From the NCBI GenBank assembly GCA_947463445.1, contig CANHRS010000001.1, forward strand, positions 1 to 64,000: a stretch of 64,000 bases of DNA, written 5' to 3'. The stretch's first letter is position 1. Every line of letters starts with the position of its first letter. Source of the DNA: Flavobacteriia bacterium (lineage in GTDB: Bacteria; Bacteroidota; Bacteroidia; Flavobacteriales_D; Crocinitomicaceae). The notes beneath the pieces were generated by a model. The model was not told the DNA's origin, searched no databases, and was given only the letters and a program-made list of their open reading frames with translations. Position numbers and translations under genes: made by a program. Shown piece after piece: positions 1 through 7,379 of this stretch.

Positions 1-1
1 G

Positions 2-259
2 GTAGATCAAAAATTCTATTTGGCATTGTTTAATGAAGTATATATTAAACAATTCGAACAAAATCAACTAGATAGTGCAATTTACTACTATACAAGTGCA
101 ATTGAACTACAACCTAAATTTGTTAAGGGTTGGCATAATCTAGGATTATGTTATGCTTCTCAGGGGAGAAAACCGGAAGCATTAAATGCTTTTGCAACTG
201 CCTTAAAGCACAACCCTAAGTTTGAAATTTCACGTATCGAAGCCAATAAATTAAAATGA
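2..259 (+). CDS. TPR-repeat protein, 3' part only
   Basis: The reading frame is open from the left edge of the window, so this is the C-terminal 85 residues of a longer protein. It holds about two tetratricopeptide helices pairs: one unit has the pattern A-YYY-A-IEL-P (residues about 25-40), followed by a clear unit with W-NLG-CYA-QG-EA--AF--AL--NP. TPR domains are protein-docking scaffolds; no partner can be inferred. The stop overlaps the next start as ATGA, so the two genes are probably co-translated. A TTG at position 20 is not a convincing start because the frame continues upstream of it. Confidence 0.8.
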   Translation, partial: VDQKFYLALFNEVYIKQFEQNQLDSAIYYYTSAIELQPKFVKGWHNLGLCYASQGRKPEALNAFATALKHNPKFEISRIEANKLK

Positions 260-837
260 ATTCACAATCTAAAATAACACAACTTATTGGAGATCTTGCA
301 ATTCCCTTAATCGGTTATTATTTCTGGGGTTGGAATATGTTATTTATCTTATTTTTCTACATTTTGGATGTAGGAGTTTCTACCACATTTACTTTTGTAA
401 AAACGAAATCTATCAACAAATTTCACCAAACCAACTATTATCCTTGGAAACACATCTTACTTATATTACTTGGATATTTACTTACATTTTACTTAGTCTA
501 TTTTTTGATCCAAAACATTAGTCCTAAAGTCAATATTTACCATGAAATTCTTCGCTTTCTTCTGATCAAAGACATGGGATTACCACAAATGGTTCTGCTG
601 CTCCCGTTACTTATAGTTGGAGGTTATATGCAATACAAAATTTCGTTTTTAGTCACCCGTGCTTTCGAAACCACCAAAATTGATTCCTTGTGGCACGAAC
701 ATGTAAAAGTGTTTTTATTGATCGTTGGCGTTATCGCATTGTTATTAGGACTATCAAATTGGATTGTATTTCCAGCATGGGTGTATGTTTGGGGTATGGT
801 GTTGGGAAGTTCTGGGTATCGGTACTATGTGAGATAA
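256..837 (+). CDS. Multi-pass membrane protein of unknown function
   Basis: A 193-residue, very hydrophobic protein with about five predicted membrane segments (about residues 12-28, 30-48, 66-86, 110-128, 150-185), few charged residues and no recognisable catalytic motif. It starts at an ATG that overlaps the stop of the TPR gene by four bases, so it is the second gene of a two-gene unit. I do not recognise the family. The stop codon is followed at once by a GTGACGA-type short repeat, seen at the ends of several other genes here. Confidence 0.75.
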   Translation: MNSQSKITQLIGDLAIPLIGYYFWGWNMLFILFFYILDVGVSTTFTFVKTKSINKFHQTNYYPWKHILLILLGYLLTFYLVYFLIQNISPKVNIYHEILRFLLIKDMGLPQMVLLLPLLIVGGYMQYKISFLVTRAFETTKIDSLWHEHVKVFLLIVGVIALLLGLSNWIVFPAWVYVWGMVLGSSGYRYYVR

Positions 838-859
838 GAGTGACGAAGTGACGAGTAAT
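836..859 (+). repeat. GTGACGA-type short repeat at a gene 3' end
   Basis: Directly after the stop codon come two and a half units of a GTGACGA/GTGACGAG motif. A block of about 23 bases spanning the stop is shared with the end of the SPOR gene near 53060-53080. The orientation is sense to the gene it follows. Confidence 0.7.
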
Positions 860-874
860 GGAAGATTATAAATT

Positions 875-898
875 TGCAGATTACAGATTGGAAGATTT
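875..898 (+). repeat. CAGATT-type short repeat
   Basis: Three imperfect units of the form (C)AGATTg/a lie just behind the GTGACGA block. The same two repeat types occur in the same order after the SPOR gene (53066-53168), which suggests that they travel or expand together. Confidence 0.6.
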
Positions 899-1008
899 TA
901 ACTTTTTAGCTATAGTTTAAACAATTGTTTTACAAAATTATACAATTATAAAAGATTGTATTTATACGCTATTTTCTCTTAAAAATTAATCATCGAATAA
1001 TTATCATC

Positions 1009-1016
1009 TATTTTTG
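1009..1016 (+). promoter_or_regulatory. -7 promoter box TATTTTTG
   Basis: Matches the Bacteroidota -7 consensus TAnnTTTG. It lies 24 bases before the ATG at 1041 and overlaps the possible TTG start at 1014, which argues against that longer reading. No good -33 TTG is visible. Confidence 0.5.
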
Positions 1017-1040
1017 TGTATTCAAAAAGATACATATTTG

Positions 1041-1574
1041 ATGATAAAAATAGATTTTGATGACACTTATGATTTATATGAATGTGGTGAGAATTTATCT
1101 TTCATTACATTTTTTACAACACTTTTTGACAATTCAAAATTGTTATTAAAAGTAATAATTGCTCCATTAAATAATCCTTTACTTCCGAATGTGTTCAATT
1201 TATCTTTTGGTCCAATGATGGAAAATGGAGATATAAATGACACTATCAAAATAAAACACAAAAACATCAACAAAGTATTTTCAACCATTATTTTTTATGC
1301 ACTCACTTTTATAAAAAACAATGAAAGCATATCTATTGGAGTGGATGGTTCAAATGATGCTAGAGCATACTTATACCATCGTATGTTTATATCAAATAAA
1401 GATTATTTAAAGGAATATTTTGATACAATAGGAGTTGATTGGTATGTTAGACTATTGCGTAATAATGAAATTGAATGTGACGCTACAGGTTATGCATTTT
1501 TCAAGCCTAAACCTGAACCATTTGACTATATAAGAAAATCAACAGATTTATACCGTTATTATATTTTTAAATAA
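1041..1574 (+). CDS. DUF6934-like protein
   Basis: A 177-residue protein of unknown function. The middle part has N-FNLSFG (about residues 52-58), a run of polar residues and 'NKVFSTI', then 'GSNDARAYLYHRM' (about 110-122). From memory these resemble the conserved blocks of the Bacteroidota family DUF6934, in which a G-S-x-x-A-R-x-x-L-Y element recurs. No signal peptide or membrane segment. The ATG at 1041 is preferred because a -7 promoter box covers the upstream TTG. A 64-residue gene follows after 37 bases, giving a compact two-gene module of the kind often seen for accessory or toxin-antitoxin-like pairs, but no toxin motif is visible. Confidence 0.65.
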   Translation: MIKIDFDDTYDLYECGENLSFITFFTTLFDNSKLLLKVIIAPLNNPLLPNVFNLSFGPMMENGDINDTIKIKHKNINKVFSTIIFYALTFIKNNESISIGVDGSNDARAYLYHRMFISNKDYLKEYFDTIGVDWYVRLLRNNEIECDATGYAFFKPKPEPFDYIRKSTDLYRYYIFK

Positions 1575-1599
1575 ATTTTAGTGTTTGAAAAAATTCCTT

Positions 1600-1607
1600 T
1601 AAATTTG
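1600..1607 (+). promoter_or_regulatory. -7 promoter box TAAATTTG
   Basis: Perfect TAnnTTTG match ending four bases before the ATG at 1612. If used, it would give a leaderless or nearly leaderless mRNA. The same geometry is seen at five other genes in the window. Confidence 0.45.
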
Positions 1608-1611
1608 ATAT

Positions 1612-1806
1612 ATGACTTCTGCTATTCAACAAAAAATCGATGATTTAATTAAACGTTCTAAAGTAAATGGAACGGAATGTAGAAATAATGATATTAACAA
1701 AAGAATTACTAATGATAGTCTTTTGAAAGTCATTCGTAATAAAAAAGAAGCTGATTTATTTTTAGCTGAATTAGATGCTGCTTTTAAACTTGCTAAATCC
1801 GTTTAG
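1612..1806 (+). CDS. Small protein paired with the DUF6934-like gene
   Basis: Encodes 64 residues, charged and predicted helical, with no cysteine pair, membrane segment or known DNA-binding motif that I can identify. It follows the DUF6934-like gene by 37 bases on the same strand. A candidate -7 box lies just before it, so it could be expressed separately from its neighbour. Its reality rests on normal-looking codon use, good spacing and a position tail-to-tail with the minus-strand methyltransferase only eight bases away. A role as partner or antidote of the preceding gene is possible but is inference only. Confidence 0.55.
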   Translation: MTSAIQQKIDDLIKRSKVNGTECRNNDINKRITNDSLLKVIRNKKEADLFLAELDAAFKLAKSV

Positions 1807-1814
1807 GATTCATT

Positions 1815-2675
1815 TCACCCTTTCTTAACCCTCACCAAATTCCCATAAAACAACTCTTTTCCAAGTTTTGTTTTACCCCATAATTCATTTGCTTCGATGT
1901 TGCGTTTGTCGAAAAACTTAGTTGTTTCACGAACTACATCTTGTAAGGTAATTTTAGGTGAATAGGTGTTTAAAATCAACGTTCCGTTGTCTGAAAGTAG
2001 TTGATAAGCAGTTTCCAAAAGGGCAGGTAATTTTTGTTCTAGGATCCATTTTTCTCCTTTTGCGCCAAATCCAAAAGCTGGAGGATCCATTAATATCACA
2101 TCGTATTTTTTAGCCCGTTTAACTTCCTTTTGCGCAAAGGTTAAGGCATCTTCATGCATCCAACGAATATCCGAAAGTTGGTTGAGTTCCATGTTTTCCT
2201 TCGCCCAATGAATTAATTGCTTTACGGAATCTACGTGGGTAACAGCTGCACCTGTATTTCGTGCAACCACCGAGGCTATTCCTGTGTATGCGAAAAGGTT
2301 TAAGAAGGACTTAGAAGGGTCTAAATTAGACGAAAGAAAATCCCAATTAATCACTTGTTCTGGAAAAATACCGACATGTTTAAAGGAAGTTAGTTCTAAT
2401 TTGAACTGCAAGTCTTTGTATGCAATGTTCCAACTATCGTTTTCAAGCGTATTTCTTCGCTTCCATAAACCTTTAGTCGTTGATTTCTCAATAAATGCGC
2501 AATCGGCTTTTTTCTCCCATTCTACAAAGGTGGTATCCGATTTGAAATACGCTTGTAACTCAGGTCGAATGGTGGTTACAGCACCAAAACGCTCCAATTT
2601 CTTTCCACCACCAGCATCTAGTAGTTCGTAGGAATCCCACGCTTGGGTGAAAAGTTTGGTAGCTATTGACACCAT
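1815..2675 (-). CDS. Class I SAM-dependent methyltransferase, RlmI/RlmK-like
   Basis: A 286-residue protein with a Rossmann methyltransferase fold in its second half. The SAM-binding motif I region reads 'LNLFAYTGIASVVAR' (about residues 124-138), followed by an acidic residue after 'AVTHVDS', and the catalytic-type motif 'DPPAFGFG' (about 197-204). These features match the RlmI/RlmKL-type rRNA methyltransferases, but the N-terminal PUA domain of RlmI is absent, so the exact target is open. It ends the minus-strand group that starts with the TPR membrane protein; the two genes abut with no gap. Confidence 0.85.
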   Translation of the reverse strand: MVSIATKLFTQAWDSYELLDAGGGKKLERFGAVTTIRPELQAYFKSDTTFVEWEKKADCAFIEKSTTKGLWKRRNTLENDSWNIAYKDLQFKLELTSFKHVGIFPEQVINWDFLSSNLDPSKSFLNLFAYTGIASVVARNTGAAVTHVDSVKQLIHWAKENMELNQLSDIRWMHEDALTFAQKEVKRAKKYDVILMDPPAFGFGAKGEKWILEQKLPALLETAYQLLSDNGTLILNTYSPKITLQDVVRETTKFFDKRNIEANELWGKTKLGKELFYGNLVRVKKG

Positions 2676-3263
2676 TTATTTCTTAGCACGAGGCATTTTC
2701 TGACGACCTTTCGTCATCTGAGCCATACGCATTTGATTTTTAGAAGGAACGGCAGAAGAAAGTTGCCCTTTCATCATCGAAATTTGCTCTTTCAAAATTC
2801 CGTTTTCATCCATTTTCTTTGCTTCATTTAACAAAGTGGTTGCTTCTTGTTTTCTTCCTGTTTGTGCGCAAATACCAGATAAATGTAAACGAGCAACCGC
2901 ATTGTCTTGTTTCGTTCTTAATCCCATTTGAATGGCTTGACGTAACATTTGTTCTGTTTTCGCAAAACCTAATTCTTGTGTACCTAACATCGCTTTTAAA
3001 TACAACACATACGCATGTTGTTTTTTAGGTAATAAGTCTGGACGTGAAATTTTGTTTAAGTATCCATGTGCTTTTTCATGGTTTCCAACTCGCATTTGGT
3101 TTAAGGCTAAAATCATGTATTGATTTCGGAAGAACGACAATATAATTAATGCAGAAACAAAAATCATAACGATACCCCATCCCCAGTGACCTGTAGCAAA
3201 GGAATACACTAATAAAAACAGAGAAAATGCTGAAAGTATACAGCGAATTACAAAACCTAACAT
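2676..3263 (-). CDS. Membrane-anchored TPR-like protein
   Basis: 195 residues. Two closely spaced hydrophobic helices at the N-terminus (about residues 4-20 and 26-44) form a hairpin anchor. The rest is a TPR-like solenoid: 'ALNQMRVGNHEKAHGYLNKI' (54-73) and 'AVARLHLSGICAQTGRKQEA' are typical repeat helices. The C-terminus is strongly basic and methionine-rich. Function is unknown; such proteins scaffold complexes at the inner membrane. It directly abuts the methyltransferase downstream and follows the RidA gene after a 12-base gap, so the three may form an operon. Confidence 0.7.
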   Translation of the reverse strand: MLGFVIRCILSAFSLFLLVYSFATGHWGWGIVMIFVSALIILSFFRNQYMILALNQMRVGNHEKAHGYLNKISRPDLLPKKQHAYVLYLKAMLGTQELGFAKTEQMLRQAIQMGLRTKQDNAVARLHLSGICAQTGRKQEATTLLNEAKKMDENGILKEQISMMKGQLSSAVPSKNQMRMAQMTKGRQKMPRAKK

Positions 3264-3275
3264 AGAAATATAGAA

Positions 3276-3710
3276 TTAATCAATAGTGGCAATACATTTC
3301 AATTCAATCGCGATTGGCGTTGGTAATGAATTGATTTCGCAAGTAGTACGACAAGGTAAATTATCCTTGAAATACTCAGCGTATAAACGGTTATATGTGT
3401 GGAAATCACGTTTCATATTTACCAAGAAAACAGTAACATCTACTAAATTTTCCCAGCTAGAACCAGACTCTTCAAGTATCACACGTACATTATCAAAAAC
3501 GCTTCGGCATTGTGCTTCAAAATCAAACTCTAAAAAGTTTCCATTTTTATCCAATTTCAATCCTGGAACTTCAGAATCTGTTGCGTCTGAACCTGCAGTT
3601 CGAGGTCCAACCCCAGATAAAAACAATAAGTTACCTACGCGTCGTGCGTGAGGATATAAACCAACTGGTTTTGGTGCTTTGCTAGTGGAAATACGTGAAT
3701 TATCAGACAT
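3276..3710 (-). CDS. RidA/YjgF family protein
   Basis: 144 residues covering the whole RidA fold. The diagnostic blocks are present: 'PHARRVGNLLFLSGVGP' near the N-terminus, 'NVRVILEESGSSWENLVDVTVFL' in the middle, and 'PCRTTCEINSLPTPIAIELKCIA' at the end, with the conserved arginine of the R-T-T-x-E element. RidA proteins hydrolyse reactive enamine/imine intermediates made by PLP enzymes; the longer loop after 'GPRTAG' recalls the 2-aminomuconate deaminase-like subgroup. The ATG at 3710 is chosen because a -7 promoter box at 3729-3736 lies inside any longer reading. Confidence 0.85.
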   Translation of the reverse strand: MSDNSRISTSKAPKPVGLYPHARRVGNLLFLSGVGPRTAGSDATDSEVPGLKLDKNGNFLEFDFEAQCRSVFDNVRVILEESGSSWENLVDVTVFLVNMKRDFHTYNRLYAEYFKDNLPCRTTCEINSLPTPIAIELKCIATID

Positions 3711-3728
3711 GAGTACTATTTTGATGTG

Positions 3729-3736
3729 CAAATATA
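3729..3736 (-). promoter_or_regulatory. -7 promoter box TATATTTG
   Basis: On the minus strand a perfect TAnnTTTG box ends 18 bases before the RidA ATG. It sits beside the recO stop codon and supports the RidA start at 3710. Confidence 0.5.
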
Positions 3737-3742
3737 AGAAAT

Positions 3743-4450
3743 CTATTCCCAAATACTTTCAATCACTTCCAAGGAATTTGTGGGATTAAAATTAGGAATG
3801 TGGTGCTTGAAATACGTCAAAAGTAATTGTAAGACTTGCTTTCGAATATCTTTTGGAATGACAAATTGTAATAACACATCTTTTGGCAGTGCTAAAAGGG
3901 AACCTAATACATCGACATCTAGTCCTGATTTATAGCTAAAATTAGAGGGGATATAGGGAAGAAACTCTCCATTCTCTACATCGAAATAAGGTGTATTATC
4001 TTCTGTTTTTAAAGGATAAAACCCTAGTTGTTGTGAAACTTCTAACATCCAATAGATCGGATAATTTGCCAGAGTATCATTTGCATCTAACCAGGCTAAT
4101 TCTTCTTCTAAAAAAGTATACAGATGTTTATCTATCACCCCCTCATGTAACACGTTTGCTAAAATTTCTACTTGAAAAAAAACAACGGTAGATTTTACGG
4201 GGTCAAAAGGTATAGTAGCAAACGATTGATATAAGGTAGCATCCGTCATTTTAGCGAGTTGACTTTCCTCTTTTTGATAATAGGAAAACTCGATGGGCGA
4301 CAGAGGCAATAATACAACCCCCTTCTTTTTTTTAGCCCCTTGAAATAAAAACGATTTTAAGCCTTCATTTTCGGTAAAACAGTGGACGATGAGACTGGTT
4401 TCGGAATAGGAAAAGCGTTGGATAATAAGTCCCCTTGCAGTTTTCTTCAT
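3743..4450 (-). CDS. recO: DNA repair protein RecO
   Basis: 235 residues, the usual length. The N-terminal OB-fold has the family pattern 'ARGLIIQRFSYSETSLIVHCFT' (positions 5-26) with the following 'G-KSFLFQGAKKKKG' block; the helical C-terminal domain follows. RecO works with RecF and RecR to load RecA on SSB-coated single-stranded DNA. The zinc-binding cysteine cluster of many RecO proteins is absent, as is common in Bacteroidota. porZ lies just upstream on the same strand, an arrangement I recall from other members of the phylum. Confidence 0.9.
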   Translation of the reverse strand: MKKTARGLIIQRFSYSETSLIVHCFTENEGLKSFLFQGAKKKKGVVLLPLSPIEFSYYQKEESQLAKMTDATLYQSFATIPFDPVKSTVVFFQVEILANVLHEGVIDKHLYTFLEEELAWLDANDTLANYPIYWMLEVSQQLGFYPLKTEDNTPYFDVENGEFLPYIPSNFSYKSGLDVDVLGSLLALPKDVLLQFVIPKDIRKQVLQLLLTYFKHHIPNFNPTNSLEVIESIWE

Positions 4451-4490
4451 GTTGTTGACTTCTATATATTGCTTTTTCTTCGTTCAACTG

Positions 4491-4498
4491 CAAAATTA
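4491..4498 (-). promoter_or_regulatory. -7 promoter box TAATTTTG overlapping the porZ stop
   Basis: Minus-strand TAnnTTTG match whose first three bases are the porZ stop codon. It is 40 bases upstream of the recO ATG, so recO may have its own promoter at the very end of porZ. Confidence 0.35.
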
Positions 4499-6826
4499 AT
4501 TTATCACTACAAACTCCCCTACCTTTCTTCCTTCCCCTTCATTTGGAGCGGTCCATATAAAATATACGCCTGCTTTAACACGTTCACCACTTAAGGTTTT
4601 ACAATCCCAATGCGCTGTTCCGCCATTGGAGGTGGTTTTATAGACCAAATTACCTCCCGCATCTGTAAAACGCACATCGGAATCGTAAGCAATCCCTTGT
4701 ATAGTAACACCATAGCTATTCTCCGGTTTTAAAGGATTCGGAAAGACCAAAGTGTTTTCATAGGTATTATCTCCTTCTGTTGCATCCGTTCTGAATGAAA
4801 CCAAACCTTCTTCAGTAATTATAAACAATTCACCCGTTTGATGATTTAACTTCAAGTCTAAGATAGCATTTGAAATCAGTGGACTATTTTCTTTGTTATA
4901 ACTTGCAAGAATTTCAGAACCATCCGGAGAAAGTAAAAATAAACCTGCACTTGCGGTAGCGATCCATTTTCGGTTTCCACCATCCACTTCAATATCGGTA
5001 ATCGCAGTTTTACCTAACATGAATTCTACATTCCCTTCAAAACGCAATTTAATGCGTTGTGCAGCAAATGAGGTTGTTTGATTTGAGAGAATAGAACTAG
5101 CATTATACAAAATACAGAATCCATTGTCTGTTCCTATCCATAACTGATTATTAAAATCCATAGCTAGAGCTGTCACTTCTTTAGAAGGTAGAGCACCACT
5201 TGTTAATCCATCATTTACCAACTTATATACATCATCCGATGGATCATCCAAAGTTCCTCCATCTGAAAAACCTACAATACCAGTCCCATATACCGTAAAC
5301 CATTTATTATCCTTATTATCAATAATCAATTTTGGATTAAATACTTTTTTAGTTGCCCCACCTGTTTCAAACACATACCATTGTCCTGATTTACTCAACA
5401 TTTTCAAAGGGTTATCTGTATAGGAATTCAACATCCATAAATTTTCATTCTTGTCATATTTTAAATCTGATATACATGTCCAACCATTATCACCCAAAGC
5501 AAACTTTTCAATCGCGGAATTTGTAAAATCATAGGTTGTATCTATTTGATTTCCAAAACTCATTATGGACAATGGTACTTCTGAGAAAGAACCGAAGGCT
5601 ATTTGATTCGTGTTGATTGGGTTAATTGCAACAGAGGACACATCCCAAATATTTTTATTCAACCAGCGTTTTTGATTCCATGGGTTAAACATTTTCCAAG
5701 TGTCATTTTCATAGCTGTAAGCCCCTGTTTTATTAAAAGCAATAGATGCTTTTTGTAAAATTCCACCCGAAAAAGCCATCTTACCTTTTTGGCAATCAGC
5801 AGTAAAAAAGCTCCGTTTGGCAGGGCCTACCATTGGAATACGCTTGTTGAGGTAATTATGTTTCCATTGTATCAATCCATTTTCATTGTCTGCAACCCAA
5901 TAATAATCCGCACCAAATGCAATTTTTTGGGGTCTTGCGGAAGAAGTAAACACATATTGATATAAGGTTTCCGTGCGCTTAAATGAGGCGTCGTAAAAAC
6001 AAACATTATTATAGATACAAACAGTAAAATTAAAATTAGTAGATTGAATAGCAGTTATTTCTACATCTATTGAAAATAAGGTACTATTCATTTCCGTTAA
6101 TTTATCCTTCGATAAACAGAAAATAGAATCTTTACCATACATAGGATGAAGTGATGCTATATATATTTCATCTCTAAACGTGGTTATTAACTTAAAATTA
6201 GAAGTATCTCTCTTCTTAACACGTTGATCTATTGTCCAATTGGATGGATTAGCAATTAAGGGATGTTTCGATGCAATCACAAATAAATTTGTATCACTCA
6301 ACACATAGATTGAGTCTTTATGAAAAGTAAAATCGTTTAATTTTCTTCCATTTAGCGGAGGATAATACGTGTCAAGCACCTCCATACGCACAGGATCGAT
6401 TTTTAGAATTCCAAACTGCGTTGCTGCATATAAATATTTGCCTTTGGAAATAAATTTGACAATCTTTTTATCTCCCATTATACTAGCCAATTTTAGCGAA
6501 GGGAAATTATATATCGTAGATCCATCCAATTTGTCCATATTTCCATTGGCATAGCCAATCCAAAAAGCTTTGGAGGTAGAATCATATACAACACTGGTAA
6601 CCAGCACTTCCGAAAGATGATTAATTTTATTCCATTCGGTTGTTTCATTGTGGGCAAAATCATATTCCAGCACTCCATTTTCAAATGCTGCCAATACTTT
6701 GTTGTTTCCAAAACACACATCGAACGCGTTTGCTGCATTAACATGCAAGCGCCACTGACCAGTAGCAATTTGAGCAGAAAAGTTTGTTATAGTCAATAAC
6801 AGTGTGAGCGTAAATAATGTTTTCAT
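4496..6826 (-). CDS. porZ: PorZ, T9SS-associated beta-propeller protein
   Basis: 776 residues, matching the length I recall for Porphyromonas gingivalis PorZ. A signal peptide (about residues 1-19, ending in FSAQ) is followed by the characteristic 'GQWRLHVNAANAFDV' opening and two seven-bladed-propeller-like regions rich in 'W-A---GL' and 'LWIGTDNGFCIL' blades. The end (about 695-776, from 'VFPNPLKP') is a T9SS C-terminal domain. In studied species PorZ stays on the surface as part of the attachment complex and delivers anionic LPS to PorU. The position upstream of recO is typical; no other T9SS core gene is in this window. Confidence 0.88.
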   Translation of the reverse strand: MKTLFTLTLLLTITNFSAQIATGQWRLHVNAANAFDVCFGNNKVLAAFENGVLEYDFAHNETTEWNKINHLSEVLVTSVVYDSTSKAFWIGYANGNMDKLDGSTIYNFPSLKLASIMGDKKIVKFISKGKYLYAATQFGILKIDPVRMEVLDTYYPPLNGRKLNDFTFHKDSIYVLSDTNLFVIASKHPLIANPSNWTIDQRVKKRDTSNFKLITTFRDEIYIASLHPMYGKDSIFCLSKDKLTEMNSTLFSIDVEITAIQSTNFNFTVCIYNNVCFYDASFKRTETLYQYVFTSSARPQKIAFGADYYWVADNENGLIQWKHNYLNKRIPMVGPAKRSFFTADCQKGKMAFSGGILQKASIAFNKTGAYSYENDTWKMFNPWNQKRWLNKNIWDVSSVAINPINTNQIAFGSFSEVPLSIMSFGNQIDTTYDFTNSAIEKFALGDNGWTCISDLKYDKNENLWMLNSYTDNPLKMLSKSGQWYVFETGGATKKVFNPKLIIDNKDNKWFTVYGTGIVGFSDGGTLDDPSDDVYKLVNDGLTSGALPSKEVTALAMDFNNQLWIGTDNGFCILYNASSILSNQTTSFAAQRIKLRFEGNVEFMLGKTAITDIEVDGGNRKWIATASAGLFLLSPDGSEILASYNKENSPLISNAILDLKLNHQTGELFIITEEGLVSFRTDATEGDNTYENTLVFPNPLKPENSYGVTIQGIAYDSDVRFTDAGGNLVYKTTSNGGTAHWDCKTLSGERVKAGVYFIWTAPNEGEGRKVGEFVVIN

Positions 6827-6886
6827 ACTAATTTACAATACGGTTCAAAAACGAATGCGAATCAAATTTATTTTAAATTTTTTGCA

Positions 6887-6918
6887 TTGTACTATATTAA
6901 CGAATTTATTTACCTTTG
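6887..6918 (+). promoter_or_regulatory. Promoter for the tRNA-Arg region (TTG ... TACCTTTG)
   Basis: A -33-like TTG at 6887-6889 and a -7 box TACCTTTG at 6911-6918 are separated by 21 bases, close to the Bacteroidota optimum. Transcription from about 6925 would run through the upstream half-copy of the tRNA before reaching the intact tRNA at 7033. Confidence 0.5.
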
Positions 6919-6982
6919 CCTAAGCAAAAACATCCTGCTTTTAGAAACAACCGATGATAATCGATAGTTTAAAGCAAAAAAA

Positions 6983-7021
6983 GCTCCGTGGCGCATCCCG
7001 ATAGCTATCGGGAGTAAAGCG
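6983..7021 (+). repeat. 5' half-copy of tRNA-Arg with a palindrome in the D-loop
   Basis: Bases 6983-6995 are identical to 7034-7046 of the tRNA (acceptor 5' strand and first D-stem strand). Then comes the perfect 18-bp palindrome TCCCGATAGCTATCGGGA at 6996-7013, replacing the ATT of the D-loop. Bases 7014-7021 (GTAAAGCG) match tRNA bases 7050-7057 with one mismatch. The copy stops there: no anticodon arm or T-arm. It keeps the unusual T at the position of G19. Confidence 0.85.
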
Positions 7022-7032
7022 AAGTAGATAAT

Positions 7033-7106
7033 GGCTCCGTGGCGCAATTGTATAGCGCATCAGATTTCGGCTCTGAGGGTTGGGGGTTAGAATCCCTCCG
7101 GGGTCA
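7033..7106 (+). tRNA. tRNA-Arg (anticodon TCG)
   Basis: A complete cloverleaf: acceptor stem 7033-7039 with 7099-7105, D-stem GCGC/GCGC, anticodon stem TCAGA/TCTGA with loop TTTCGGC (anticodon TCG at 7067-7069, reading CGN arginine codons), a five-base variable loop, T-stem 7082-7086 with 7094-7098, and discriminator A at 7106. CCA is not encoded. Two near-invariant loop bases differ: position 19 is T instead of G and position 56 is A instead of C. These two bases pair with each other in the tRNA elbow, so the change is compensated. All stems are intact, so I take it as functional. Confidence 0.85.
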
Positions 7107-7111
7107 CAAAA

Positions 7112-7154
7112 TTGGGGGTTAGTCCCGAAAGCTTTCGGGACCCTCCGGGGTCAC
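7112..7154 (+). repeat. 3' half-copy of tRNA-Arg with a palindrome in the T-loop
   Basis: Bases 7112-7122 equal tRNA bases 7080-7090 (end of variable loop, T-stem, start of T-loop). The perfect 18-bp palindrome TCCCGAAAGCTTTCGGGA (7123-7140) then replaces the AAT of the T-loop. Bases 7141-7154 equal tRNA bases 7094-7107 (T-stem and acceptor 3' strand). The copy keeps the unusual A at the position of C56. No anticodon is present, so it is not a tRNA gene. Confidence 0.85.
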
Positions 7155-7351
7155 GATTATGAATCCCATTTAATTGTTAATCAGTTAGATGGGATTTTTA
7201 TTATAGACACAATCTACAAAAAAGTGTTTTTTTTAAAAAAAAATTACCTCATCAATCAATTCACATACTTTTAATTGATTTAAGCAAATTTAATTTCTGA
7301 AATACAAGTTAATATTTTTAAAATAAATGCATTATGCGCATTCCTTTTACT

Positions 7352-7359
7352 TATGTTTG
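7352..7359 (+). promoter_or_regulatory. -7 promoter box TATGTTTG
   Basis: TAnnTTTG match 20 bases before the ATG of the secreted protein at 7380. It implies a short leader of about 14 bases. Confidence 0.45.
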
Positions 7360-7379
7360 TAGGATAATAAAATGAAAAA

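Noticed and set aside
3711-3752. Longer RidA start at 3752
   Set aside because: It would include the -7 promoter box at 3729-3736 and overlap recO; the ATG at 3710 fits the family start.
6983-7154. Two further tRNA genes
   Set aside because: The half-copies lack the anticodon arm and carry palindromes in loops; neither can fold into a cloverleaf.
7080-7274. Open frame of 64 codons across the tRNA-Arg 3' end and its half-copy
   Set aside because: It is read through tRNA sequence and a palindrome, has no homologue-like features and no start signal.
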